Below are positions 45,585-58,490 of a DNA stretch of 64,000 nt, one piece after another (position 1 is the first letter of the stretch; each line of letters starts with the position of its first letter). Under the pieces are notes generated by a model. The model saw nothing but the letters and a program-made list of their open reading frames with translations, searched no databases and was not told the DNA's origin. This DNA comes from Acephala macrosclerotiorum (lineage: Eukaryota; Ascomycota; Leotiomycetes; Helotiales; Mollisiaceae): the NCBI GenBank assembly GCA_014904845.1, contig MU119210.1:551863-615862 (forward strand), read 5' to 3'. The position numbers and the translations under genes were made by a program.

Positions 45585-47595
45585 GTCCTTAGCGATGTAT
45601 AAAAGACAGACCTTTTCCGACGCCCAAATGTCGCAATCACCTCCTCTCCCACTTGACCACAGCCCCAAGCCCCCGTCTCCACACACACCACACACACACT
45701 CTCTCTCTTTCTCTCTGATCATTCCCCCATCTCTCCTTCCAATCTTTACCGATATTATCATAAAGATCAGAGCCACATGATACTTTGATTTTTCGCGGCG
45801 TTGCTATTTTGGGTGTTTGATATCTAGATGCTACTGATATCCCAATGGAAGACCATAGGACTGCGTGCCACATTCCTAGGGGCGTAGTGGAAAGAATATT
45901 TGCGAAACCCTTGCGAAGGTTCGTTTTCGGGGCATTATCGGTGCCATAGCGAGGATGTAGGAGCCCAGAACGATCCTCGAGGACGGTATTGCTTGCAAGA
46001 CGTTAAATGAGAGTCCCTCGTCCTGGCTCTTGGATTGTGGAAGTCATGGCCTGGCAAGATTTAAAAGCTATGTGGGTAGGCTAGCTGGCTAGCGCACCGA
46101 ACTTTTTGACGGAAGCTATCTCCTAGAAAGTTAGCAATGGTGTGCACATTACTCGAGTTGTCAGGCTAGTTGCACTTCTGTGAATTTGTACTCTTGGTCT
46201 TATATAGGGTGAAAGGGGTCTAACTCTCGGATCTAGTCACAGTGGGCTGCGCCCGCGAGGCGCTGGGTGAAGTTTGCCAATGCCACGATTAAAGTCAAGT
46301 GCACTCGAGGCCTTTACCGTGTGCTCGTGGGACCCAGAAGATTATGCTCAGTTGGTAGTCAATACCGTCGATGGAGTCATGTATTTCATGTCTCTAAGGC
46401 GGCTATGCTTTTAGCCGATATTTTCTTGTCTGAAGGTGCTCCCTGTAGCCCATTATATTCAGTTGTCGTTGTAAGAAACTGTGATCCATACCTCGAGATC
46501 TAACGAAGATAGCGGATGGTTGTAACAAGAGGATTCGAATCTTCTAAGCATTATACTATACCAAAAAAGTATGAATGGCAAGTATGTCTGAACATGTAAT
46601 GAACGCCTAATTTCTCAACTAATCTTGGACGCTGCACAATTGTGTTGAGATGGGTATTGCTATTTGGTGTAGGAAGTCGCGAAGGTTTCCTTGTGTCGGG
46701 CCGAATGGTATGGCAATCTGGAGGAAAGGCTGGCTCTGGCATCGCAACATCCTGCTGAACTAGCTGTGATACTCATGTATAAGTGCCTTCGGTCGCTGCT
46801 TGATTTCTATCTTTTCTTTCTAAAAATTTAACTTTCATCCTCGTTCTAATCATCAGCCCGTGAATTCCTCCAACACCATAGGTTCCTCAATGAGATTCAT
46901 TTTGCAACCTCCTTCAAGGTGTCTTCTTTCTGATGACCTTTTCCCTCTCGACTGACCTCCACTCTTGCACCCCAAAAGTCTTTGGTGCATGCTATCAATG
47001 CGTCTGTTCCTTTAGCTTGAAAGAAGGTGATGTCATTTCTATGAAGCTGGGCGGACGAGGGTGACAGCATGGTCGGCCACGTTGACGAATGTTGGATTAT
47101 GGGTTCGATGGATTCAATTACCTGAGACCGGGTTCCTGGGTGGGTGTAGCAAATGTGTGGATGGACTTGACCCTCTGTACTCCATTGTAGTTGTCTCTAA
47201 TCACCTACTAGTAGACGTTGCTGACGCCTTTTTTCTTCACCTTTGGGTCTTCATCCTCCACATTCAAGCTTCAATTGCTGCCCCCATACTGTCGACTCGA
47301 AACATCGGCCATCTCTGCTACACTTTTGTGGTTTGCAAGATTGGTAGGCTTGACGCTGGAGTCGTGGTTGCTGGAATTGGGGGCGTCTCGTCGCCCGACC
47401 TTTGACCACTTCACTGTATTCTTGATGAGTAGGCAGGGGGTTGTTGGGCGATCTTATCTGTAGACAGCACTACAATAGAACAATGCCATCACATCAAGAT
47501 GCCTTTTTTCCTGCAGAGATCTCTTTCGTCTTCTGATATTGTGATCTCCCTGAACGCACAATTGATCATAAATTTTCCTGATGCTTGCTTTCGCA
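45585..47595. other. Gene-free decayed region
   Basis: About 2 kb before the A+T block. There are many short frames, none with a domain. It holds an AC/TC microsatellite (about 45683-45716), a GCTCAGTTGGTAG string (46348-46360) that resembles a tRNA A box, and a GATTCGAATC string near 46534 that resembles a B box. The two boxes are about 180 bp apart, too far for one tRNA. It may be eroded transposon sequence. Confidence 0.4.
45683..45716. repeat. AC/TC compound microsatellite
   Basis: CA units followed directly by CT units, in the 3' flank of the amine oxidase gene. Confidence 0.75.
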
Positions 47596-47602
47596 CAGAC
47601 TA

Positions 47603-47690
47603 CTTCGCGTCTCTCCTGGCAGTTCGATCGGCTCTCGAATTTCCTCGAATACCTGCGTGTCCTGGGACGTACCTCAACTCGACCTAACTT
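47603..47690 (-). pseudogene. Possible LINE-type RNase H C-terminal scrap
   Basis: One minus-strand frame reads VELRYVPGHAGIRGNSRAD and then an Arg/Ala-rich run before a stop. This matches the (W/Y)xPGHxGIxGNxxAD signature at the end of RNase H domains in fungal non-LTR retrotransposons. The surrounding sequence shows no reverse transcriptase I can read, so only a fragment would survive. Chance similarity is possible. Confidence 0.4.
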
Positions 47691-48276
47691 TGAGCGCGCT
47701 CAACTCCTCGGCCGCAATCATTCCTGGTTTAATAAGCTCTTCTCCATGTTGAATCCTTCTCAATTCAGCCAACTTCTGCTGAAGCTGCGAAAAGCATTCC
47801 AAGGCACCAGAACAGGCGGAGTGAAGTAGATGATGCTCTGCCTCTGGTCCTCCTCCACATCGCAATACCGCTCCTAGGCGATCTCGAGGGCTTTTGCTAG
47901 GGCATAAACTTCTAGCACATGTGTCATTATAGATACCCGAACACTCCAAGAGAGCTCTGTCTATATCCCTTATGGAGGAGAGATAAGCAACACCAATCCC
48001 ACAGCAAGTGTTCTTGAGACGAGAACCGTCACTAATAGACTGATCGGCCTTTCTCAGCTCCGAAATCGACTTCATTTGCTGCTGCTGCGATTGACACATG
48101 TCTAGGACTGATGACAACGTCTTCCTGGAAAAGTTTATTCTCAAGGGCTCGGCAGATCTTGCTGCGATGAGATTGTTCGCTCTCTCGGTGCGGACCTGAA
48201 GATGCATCGGAATCTCTTTCTGCTTGCCTAACCGAATTCCCGTTAGCGAGCACCACCCGGTCAAAAGCACCCCCAT
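47674..48276 (-). CDS. Hypothetical ORF at the edge of the A+T block
   Basis: An open frame of 200 codons in DNA of ordinary composition that ends abruptly at the A+T boundary. It contains a Gln run (QQQQ), several Cys (SLCPSKSPRDRLGAVLRCGG) and a helical C-terminus (LQQKLAELRRIQHGEELI). It overlaps the RNase H-like scrap in another frame. I recognise no family. It could be the truncated end of a gene whose 5' part was lost in the A+T block, or part of an old transposon. Confidence 0.3.
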   Translation of the reverse strand: MGVLLTGWCSLTGIRLGKQKEIPMHLQVRTERANNLIAARSAEPLRINFSRKTLSSVLDMCQSQQQQMKSISELRKADQSISDGSRLKNTCCGIGVAYLSSIRDIDRALLECSGIYNDTCARSLCPSKSPRDRLGAVLRCGGGPEAEHHLLHSACSGALECFSQLQQKLAELRRIQHGEELIKPGMIAAEELSALKVRSS

Positions 48277-50339
48277 TTATCAAACTACTACTATACTTCA
48301 AAATTTCGTAAAACCACAATTATTTTATCAATTGACTTGAAACTTGAAACAAAAAATCACTATTCATCTAGATACAATCGCGTAAAATTATTTTTTATGT
48401 TCGAATTTTTTTGATAGTTTGATTGTGCGTTTACTGCGTTTTACTTGTTTTAGCTTTGAATTCGATACGATTATTTTTAATGTGATTATCAAACTCTAGA
48501 TAATTTCTTGCTATTGTTTTTGAGAGCTAGAAAGAGGTATACTAGTTTTTAGAGTCTCTAAAACAAGTATTTAAAGTTTAATCGTCTTTTTTTTAGACTC
48601 GACGAAAACTTTCTATAGTAAAATAAATAGAGTAAAAACAGTTTTTGTCAATTCTTTTTGCAATTGCTTCGTTATTTGACAAGCGATTTGCTTATTTTTC
48701 TTTTAATCGTTTTCTACTTTTTTAGTTGCTTTTATAATCTTTTTAACTTTTTTAGTTTTTTGATTTAATTGAACTTTAATCTTTAACTCGACCTAGTAAA
48801 CTATCGCTTTAATTACTTTCGATAGAGACTATGTTTTTATTTTATTACTTTTTTCACTTTTTAAATTTAGTTTTTTATTTTTTTTACGCTTTTTTTACTT
48901 TATAATAATAATATTACAAAAATTTCGATTTTTATATTCTAAAATAGAAATCTTAGAAAAGTTTTTTAATATAATATTAAATATATTATTTATTGTCTTT
49001 TTTTTCTCGATATTAAATTTTTTATTATATTCGATTTTTATATAGCGAATATTTTTAGTATTTTTAAAAGATCGTAAAAAATTAATTAATACATTGAAAT
49101 AAATCGTAGATTTAATAATTTGAAAAATAATATTAAAATAATCGACGAATTAAATTTTAAGTTTTTCGAATATACGTTGAATATTTTGACGTATAAAAAA
49201 CGTTTTTTAAGTACTTTTAAAAAGTGGATAAAAAAAACGTTTAAATATAGTAATTAGATTTTTATTATTCGATATAAGTTTCTTTAATTTCTAGAAATAT
49301 ATTGTAAAAAATAGTTAAAATAAATTTATATCTAAAAATTGAAATCTATACGTTGTATAAAATAATAAAATTAGAAGTATAATTCTATAAGAATCACACT
49401 AATTAATAAATTCTATATTAACGTGAAAAAAATATTTATTAATTAAAAAAAATCGTTTTATTTTCGAATTAATAAATTAAATAAAACGTTCAAAGATTTA
49501 TTATAATTAAATTAATTTAAACTTATTATTATTTTATTTATTATTCGAAATAATAAAAAATATTTTATTGTTTGAATTTATATTTTGTATTCAAATATTC
49601 TATAAATCGCTTGATTTATTTTAGTATATAAAAAATAGAAATATTATTTAATTAATAATAAATACGTAAACAAATAAAAATAAATTTTTTTTATTTTTAT
49701 TTTGTTTGTTTTTAGTAATACGATTAAATTTATATATTTTTAAAATTATAATTCTTTTTATTATATATATTATATCAATAAAATTTTTTTTTTTATTGAA
49801 ATTATAGAAATTTTTTATTATAATATAATATTTTTCGATAATTTGAACTAATTAAAGAGATTAAAATAAGTATAAATAAAAATTTTATTAATATAAAAAA
49901 TATTATAAATATTTTTATTTACTTTACAAAAAAGCGCAAATTATTAATATTTCGTAAATAGATACTTTTAAATTTAAACTTATAATACTAAATAAATTGA
50001 TCAATTTAATTTTTTTTAATTACTATTTTTTTAATTTTTTTTATAAAGTTTTTAATTATTTGATTAATAGAAAGTATTTCTCAATTTGTAAACTTATTAA
50101 TTTAAGTAATTAAAAACTTTTTTTACTCGTTAATAAAAACTTGGTAATAGAATAATTAAACTTTTCGTCTAATTTTAGTAATATTTTTCAATCTTCTAGT
50201 AATAGTCGTATAGTGAACTTTAAACTCTTTATCTACTTTTCTAGTATAATTAAACTTTTCGCTTTTGATTGCTTCTATTGTAGAGATTACAAGTACTGAT
50301 TTATCGACTCTACTTATAGTTGAAGTAATGATAGTAGAG

Positions 50340-51110
50340 TAAATTTACGCATTTTTTTTTGGTGCTTTTGCTAGGGTGGTGCACTGTCACGGGATCTCGG
50401 TTAGTTTCTCGGGCTTTCGTTTCAGAGCACAGATCGCAACCTTCGCAATTTGGTAGATTGCGCTTGCAGTGAATTTCTTGCTGTCGCCCATGTGCTCTTC
50501 GGGCTCTTCGAGCTCTTCGAGCGATCAAAGAGGGTCGAACCATGGCAGTAGAATTGGATAAAGGGGGGGTTATACTTCGTTGCCCTTTCGTGAGTGTGTG
50601 AAGATGTGAAGGATAGTCTTTTTACGTGTGAATAAGCAGAGCTTAGTAGCTGTTAGGCTAGGTATTTTAATGTGGTAGCCATCTAGTCCAAAAAGCAATA
50701 GGGGCCTGAGACGTGCAGGAGATAGACCTTAAATGAGTTCATCGCTCGATTGTAAACTATAATATAGATATACATACAAACCAAAAGACGTACCTGTAGG
50801 ATTTGATCCCTCAGAAGACCATACAATACACACTCATTAACCACAGTATGTTGAGTTAAAAATCTGATCACGTGCTCGGTCTCAATCTTTCCTTAATAAC
50901 ATCCGAAATCAATCTAGATACAGCAACCTGGCGCTTCATAGAGACGATAAATTGACCAAAGCAAGATCTGAAGCTCTCCACAGCATCCCAGGCATCACTA
51001 AGGCCTACCACGAGCTCACAAAACGAGTATATAGCTTTGAGTACTGCTTCGCACTTACACATACGACCATAGACTCAAAAACATTGGACTATCTTATAAC
51101 GCTACTAATA
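50340..51110. other. Less-mutated island inside the A+T block
   Basis: This 770-bp stretch has near-normal composition between A+T-saturated flanks. Minus-strand frames at 50310-50543 (Arg-rich start, then NCEGCDLCSETKA with CxxC-x2-C) and 50868-51062 (MCKCEAVLKAIYSFCELVVG...) are open but unrecognised. It could be a piece of a gene or transposon that inserted after mutation of the surroundings, or a single-copy segment that was never a RIP target. Confidence 0.4.
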
Positions 51111-51469
51111 CTCTAGTATCAAATATTTAAATTGTTCTTACGATATTTTAAGAATAGAATCTATAATTTGAACTTTAGAATTTAAGTATTATTTTATAAA
51201 TTCGAAAATTGTAATTAGTTTTAAAATTTAAAATCTCGTATTTATATATTACGTTTAATATTTTTACGAATATTCGAAATTTTAATAAAAAGAAATAAAA
51301 AATATACGTATGTTTAAAACGCTATAAATTGAATAAAAAATAAATAAAAATCGTAAATATTATAATTATAATATGTTACGCATATATAATAATATTACAA
51401 TAATAATAAAAAGTTTAATTCAATTAAAGAGTACTACTACGAACTATACAGTCCGTGACACGTGACTAG

Positions 51470-51490
51470 ACTGGTACCTAAGGTACCAGT
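51470..51490. other. Perfect 9-bp palindrome with 3-nt spacer
   Basis: ACTGGTACC, TAA, GGTACCAGT, next to a CACGTGAC string (51459-51466), in an 80-bp G+C-richer islet. The CACGTGACT string also occurs in the three-copy repeat family further right. Confidence 0.5.
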
Positions 51491-52156
51491 GTATAGAGAA
51501 GCAAAGTTTCTCGTAATATAATATAATAATTAATAATAAATTGCAAATTAAAATATTTATTAAATATAAATATAATTAAAAAAAAAAAATTTAAATTATT
51601 ATTTTTAATAATATATAATTTTAATTTTTATATTTTTATTTTATTTTAAATTTTAATATTTTTTTTTCGTATTTTAATTTATAATAAATATACACTTTTT
51701 TTTTTTATGTATATTTTAATTAATAATTAAAAATATAATAAATATTTTTTTATATTATTTAAAAATAATATAATATTAATTGTATAAAATTTAAAAAATT
51801 TTAAAATTTTTTTTTTATATATATTTTATAAATTATTTTAAATCGAGAATTATATGTTTATAATTATTATTATTAATTTTTTTTTTATAAAATTAATATT
51901 ATATTATTTTTAAAAAAATATTTATTTAAAATATTAATATTAATAATTTATTTCGTTTTTATAAATACTTTTTTTTTTTTAAATATAATTAAAATTAAAA
52001 AATTTAATATATTTTTTATAAAAATTTTTATTAAAAAAACGAATTAAAAAACGAATATAATAAATATAATTTATTAAAATTTAAAAAAAAAAAAATTAAA
52101 TTAATATTTAATTTTTATAATTTCGATTAATAATATCGAATTAAAAATATATATTA

Positions 52157-52620
52157 ATATTACTAAAAATATTTATTACTAATAATAAACTAGAAACGAA
52201 ATAAATAAATAGATTGAATGATTCGTTGATTGATTGTTAGTTCTAAATCTAGTAAGTATATAAAAGTTGAAAGATATAATTTCAATTTTAGTGCAAACGA
52301 CGCTAGTTTCGATCTGGTTTAGTGTCGCACGTGACTACTAAATTAATATTGTATTTATACTAGTAATTCTTTTTTTGTAACAAAAATTAATCCAGTTCAA
52401 CTATTTAAAAAACGCTATTATTTTTTTCTTTTATTGTAGTTTATTAATACGTAAAATTCGTTGATATTCCAATGTAAAAATTATATAATTAAACTTTGAG
52501 AACAACGCTAATAAACTAGCGTTGTTTTCGAAGTTCGTCGAAAGTTATAAGCGTCGAGATTAAAATAATTCTTTTTTTTTTAGTCTTATAAATCAAGCAA
52601 TCATAAGATTCGAAATACAA
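52157..52620 (+). repeat. Repeat family copy 1 (mutated)
   Basis: Its core 52254-52336 aligns over 83 bp without gaps to 58385-58467 (same strand) and to the reverse complement of 60034-60116. Similarity to copy 3 continues inward through 52620 (the hairpin at 52501-52526, TTATAAG..CGAGATT, AAATCAAGCAAT). Compared with the other copies it has lost most non-CpG cytosines. Confidence 0.7.
52501..52526. other. Perfect 10-bp hairpin conserved in copy 3
   Basis: AACAACGCTA, ATAAAC, TAGCGTTGTT. The inverted copy near 59840-59865 keeps the same hairpin with two transition differences in one arm. Confidence 0.6.
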
Positions 52621-55600
52621 CGCAAAAATTACTTTTTTTCTATTTTTTTTCAATAAATATTTTCTTTAACTTTTTATATTATCTTTGTTGTTTTTTCTTT
52701 TTTTAATCTATTTTTCTATTCGAATTTTAAAATAATTCATATTCAAAAACTTTTTTAAAACTTTATTAAATACTAATTTTGTTATAATATATATTAAATT
52801 ATTTTGATCGTTTATTCATCGAATTTTTTACAATTTTCTGCGTTTATACGATTAATGAAAAGTTATAATATCGATCATAAGACGCTTCTTTTTAATAGTT
52901 TCCAATTTGATTAAATACTCGTATAACGAATATAAATTTATATAAACGATTATTGAAATTTTAAAGAAATTGAATTATTAAATAATTATATCAATAGTAA
53001 ATTTAATTACGATCACTATATCGATTTCTTTTATTATACTATATATTTCAAAAATTAAAACGTTTTTAATAATGTATTTGTTTTTAATAGAATTATAATA
53101 AATAAGATTTCTTTTGATCTCGAATTTTTTATCGTTTAATTAACGTTCATTTGTTAAAATAATTTTATATTTAATCTAAGAATTAAAATTTTTATTGTTT
53201 ACAAATAAATTATCGATAAAAACGAAAAGTTTTATTATAAATAAATCGAAAATAATATATTTAAATTTTCGATTTAAATTTTTAATTTACTATTTCAATT
53301 TTTTATTTAATATAATAATTTTTTTTTTCGTTGGATTTTAATATTAAATAGTAATAAATAAATCGAAAATTGTTTCAAATTAATAAATTATAATAATATA
53401 AACTTTTTTAATTCATTGTTTTTAATATTTAATTTGAAGATTAAATAATTTAATATTTATTAGTTTAATTTTTTTACTTTGATTTTTTTATCGTAATTGA
53501 ATTGTATTTTCAAATTGGATTAAAATGTATTTATTGAAAATCAATAATATTTCTAGTATTAAAACTTTTTTTAAGTTTGATCAAGAATTTAATTTTATTG
53601 AATTCGTTTTTTTCGAGAGTAAAAAATTTTTTTTCTGTTAATATAAACGTATCATTGATTTGTATTTTAATAATATCGAAAATTTTTTTAATAATTGTAA
53701 TTAGAAAATAAAAATCGTATATCGATATAATTATAAATAATTTCTTTTTATAATACTTGTAATACGTAATCTACTAATATATTTTTGTTTTCGCAATTCT
53801 ATATAAAGATTTCAAGATAATTATAATTGTATTTGATAAATGTAAATAATAAATTTTTTTCGATAAACGTATTAATATAAATCGTTAAAAGTTTGTTATA
53901 AATTGAATATAAATTTGAATAATATTACGAAATTATATTTTAATTTTCTTATTTGCAAATTGAGTTAAAGAAGATATTAAAGCGACAATTAATCGTTGGT
54001 TAGTTTTTTGTATTGTCGAAAATTGCGTAAGAATTATTTCTTTTTTTTTATTATTGTATTTTTGGATTATTAGTCTCGATTTCTCATAGAGAATATCAAT
54101 AGTTTTATTTTTGATTTTATTGATTAATCTCGAATTAAAAATTCGAATTTTAATATATTTATTAGAATTGTATTAAACGAAATTAAAAACTTTTTTTATA
54201 ATCAAATTATCGATTTTTTTTTTTTAAAACATTTCGAATAATTATTCAAAAATTGTAATTATATTTTTTTTTCGTAGTTTTAGTAATAATTTTATATCAC
54301 TTTTTTTTTTATTTATTATAAAAGTTATAGAGATTTTAATTTCTTCGATAATAATAATAAAAAATTGATCGTTAAAATTTTTGTAATTTTTTTTATCGTT
54401 TTTAATAAAATTATAACATTTATTTTGTTTAAATTTTTTGTTGTATACGTTTTTATTTCGTGATTTTTTTGAGTGTTTTCAATTACGTTTTTTAATTAAT
54501 TCTTTGTTTATTTTATTTGATTGAAAAAATAAAAAAATTTCTTTTTAATTTTTTCGATTATTTTTTTAATTACTAGTTTGATTATAAACTTTTAATATTT
54601 TCTTTTTCGTGTAATAAAATTTAATAATCATTAAACGAAAATTAATCGATTTATAAAATATATCGATTATATATATTTTTTTATTAATTACTAATAATTT
54701 ATATAGTTTTTTCTATTCGCTTTTTTTACGTTAAACGCGTATTTTAAACAAAATTAATAAGTTTAATATAAATTTTATATTTAGATTATTTTTTATTGAA
54801 AGTATATTATTAATTTAACGTTGAATATATAAACAATATACTTTTTTAGTAATTACTCGAATTATTTCAATTCTTTTAATAATTGATAATAACGACGCGT
54901 TATTACTAGTCATTTTAGAGTATATTTTAAAAACTAATAATATAAATATAATATTATTCGATTTTATCGAATTATTAATAATTTTGATTACTATTTGTAA
55001 AATTATATTTTTATCGATTTATTTTTCGATTAATTCGTTGTAAATAATTTTATAAACTCGATATAATAAAATATAGTATTTTTCTATTTTTTTTATATTA
55101 TTATAAGTTTCAATAAACACTTTTTTAATTTCAATCGTTATTGTTTTAGTGTTTTATTGAAATTTTATAAATGAGAAATTTTTTTCGATATTATAAATAT
55201 TATAATTCGATAGTTTTTAATATATATCGATTTAATATATACGTAATATATTTTATATTATTTTCGTAAATATATTTTTTATAAATTTAATAACTTGAAA
55301 TATTATAAACGAGTTTACTATTTATAAAATTAGTTTTTTATTTAAATATAAAACGTCGACAATAATCGAATAATTGAATTTATAATTATTTTATAAAATA
55401 AATTTAAATTTTTCAAGTAATTATTTATATATTTGATAGTAGTAATAATACTTAATAAAATATTAAATATATTTAGTATTTACATTATAATTAACTCGTT
55501 AAAAATTTTTTATAAAACGTTGTACTAATAAATAATTAAAACGTTTATACAATTGACGTAATTTTATATTGATAAAATGATTTTAAATTAAATTTTTTTT

Positions 55601-58290
55601 TGATTAATATAATAATATTTATAAATAATTTTATTTTTTTACAATAAAAACGATTTTGTTTTTTTGAATTAAAATATTCTTTAAATTATCGAGTTTTACA
55701 TTTATAGTATTTATATTTTAAATATAAAATAAAAAAAGTATATTTGTAAAAACAATGTAAAAAGTAATAATATTTAATAAAATATCGATTCGAATAATTT
55801 TTTGCGATAAAATAATACTTTTATTAAAGTAAATCTTATAAACTTTAATCGTAAATGTATTTAATTGAACACTAGTATTAAACTTTCGTAGTACTTTAAA
55901 TTGCGATTAATCAATAATTGATATTTTAACGATTTTATTGTTCGATATAATTTTTTGAAAATTTTTTAAAAAATATCAATTTTCGAAAGTAAAAAATGAA
56001 TATTAATTCGATTTAAATAATTTAAATTGTAATAATAAAATATTAAATATATTTTCTCTCGTAATAATATAACGAGTAAATTAATTATTTAAAATAATTA
56101 TTATTTGCGTATTATCGATTTTTTCAAGTTCGATAAAATAATTTTTTTTTTCGTTTTCCATTTCTATATTTATTAGCAATTAATTAATTTTTATTATTTG
56201 ATTATTTTTCGATAAATTTTTTATTTTCTCGATTTTAACGAGAAAATTCTAATAATAAACTATTATAATATTTCGATTTATTATATATTGAATTTACTAT
56301 TAAAACTTTATATATATTTATTATCGCTTTTTTATTGTATACTTTATTAATTAGTATTTCGATTTACTACAAATATAATATTTTTTTTAATATAATTTTT
56401 TTTTGAAATTTAAGATTTTTACAATATTTATTTTAAAAAAATTTTCGATTTCAATATTTTCGATTTTATACTCGATTGCGTTTTTTGTCTCGTTTTTTAT
56501 AAGTACGATTAATTTAGTTTTGATCGAACTCGTTTTTCTTTTAATTTTGAAAAATAGAATCTAAACTATATTACTGTGTTTCACGTGATCGCGTTGCAAT
56601 ATTTACTACTGATCGCAATTTAATGTAAACGCTTTCAAAAGTATTAATAGACTTGTAAAAAATAAAATTGCATTTTTTAATACTTCAATAAATATTAATA
56701 ATTTAATTTCGCAGATTATATTTCGTTTGATATTTCGATAATAAATTTAATTGAATTTTTTGAAATTGATTGAAAAGTATTTATAAGTATTTCAATTTAG
56801 TTTTTATTAGATTAATTGTAATAATTTTTATTAAAATTTTTTTTTTTTATAAAAATATGTATAATTAGCGATTTTTTTTAGTCTCGAAATAAATTTTTAT
56901 TATTGTTATTAGTATAATAAAATCGAAATCTTTTTTTAAAAATCTATTAAAATAAAACGCGTTTGTACGTTTTATAAAATTAATAGAAAATATTTTATTA
57001 TATTGATTTTAAAATAGTTCGATTTTATTATAGTAATTATAAAATATTAATAATTTGTAATCAAAAATATCGTATAATTTTTTATTATATTTTTTATTAT
57101 TAATATAGATTTTTATTAAATTTATAAGTAATTTAATAAAGATACTTTATAAGTTGTTATATTAATTCGATTATTATTGAAAAGATTATTAGTAAATAGA
57201 TTGAATATTTTGTGTAATATTAAGTAAGTTCGTATTTGTAGAGAGAATTGTAATAAGAGAAGTATAAGAAGTATTCGTAGAAGTAATCGTATTCGTAGTA
57301 AAAAAATTCGTATTAGTAATTGAAATTGTGAGAGTGATTATACTTTGATTATTAAATACTAGTATTGAAATACTTTGATTTGTTAATTGAATTAATCGAT
57401 TTTATCGAAAAAAATTTTTTTTATTTTTTAATTGATCGACGATTTTTGTTTGTATTTATTTATGAAATTTTTTTTGTTGAAAATTTTTTTTCAAGTTATC
57501 GATAATAAACTTTCCATTTTTCGATATTTAGATTTTGTAAATATGTAAAAAATCTCGTAAACGACGTATAAAATTTTTGTGTATTAGACGTAAGATTTTT
57601 TGTGAACAATTTTTAAAGTTTTTTTAAAAGTATTTTTATAGATTATAATTAGAGTATTTTTTTTTTTATATATTTTAAAGTAATAAAAAATATATTTATT
57701 TAATATTGTTTTATTGAGATTTTTATTATTCGTAAAATTGAAATTCTTTTTTTATTTGTTTTTATTGTAAAAAAATTTGATTTTAAATAAATTCGTTATT
57801 TTGAGAAATAATTGTACAATAAATAATAAAAAGATTGAAAGTTTTAATTCGAGTTCAAATAAATATTGTTATTAATATTTATACGCTTTCGATTAGATAA
57901 CGAGTAAAAGTATAAAACTTTTTTTGAGAATTCGTTTTTGATATAAATTCGAGTAAATTAATATAAATTTAAAATTGTTTTTACGTTTTTCTATTCGTTT
58001 TTTGTAAACGTTATTATTCTATATAATAAACGTAGACTTGAAAAATAAATATAAACTTGAAATTGTTTTTACATTGTTCTTTTTAAGTTTTTAATAGTCT
58101 CGATACTTTCGACGCGTTTTTATAAGAGAGTTTTTGTAGATTTTCGTTTTTTCGAAAATACGTTAATTATTTTAAGTACTTTCTTACAAAAAGCAAATTA
58201 TTTAAAGAATTTTTTTTTTTTATAAGTCAATTTCTTTTAAGTAAAAATCTAATTATTTTATAATTAATTAAACAATTATTAATTAGTATT

Positions 58291-58490
58291 AGTATTATTA
58301 AAAATACTTATTACTAGTAATAAACTAAAAACGAAATAAATAAACTAAATAATTCGTTGATTGATTATTAGTTCTAAATTTAGTAAGTGCGCAAAAATTG
58401 AAAAATATAATCTCAACTCTAGCGCAAGCGGCGCTAGTCCCGATCTGGCCTAGTGCCGCACGTGACTACTAAACTAATATTGTATTCACA
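58291..58490 (+). repeat. Repeat family copy 2
   Basis: Direct-orientation match of about 200 bp to copy 1 starting at 52157 (spacing about 6.1 kb). The match ends near 58490 where the less-mutated island begins. It is less mutated than copy 1. Confidence 0.7.

Noticed and set aside
46340..46545. tRNA from the GCTCAGTTGGTAG and GATTCGAATC strings
   Set aside because: The two boxes are about 180 bp apart and no cloverleaf can be formed.
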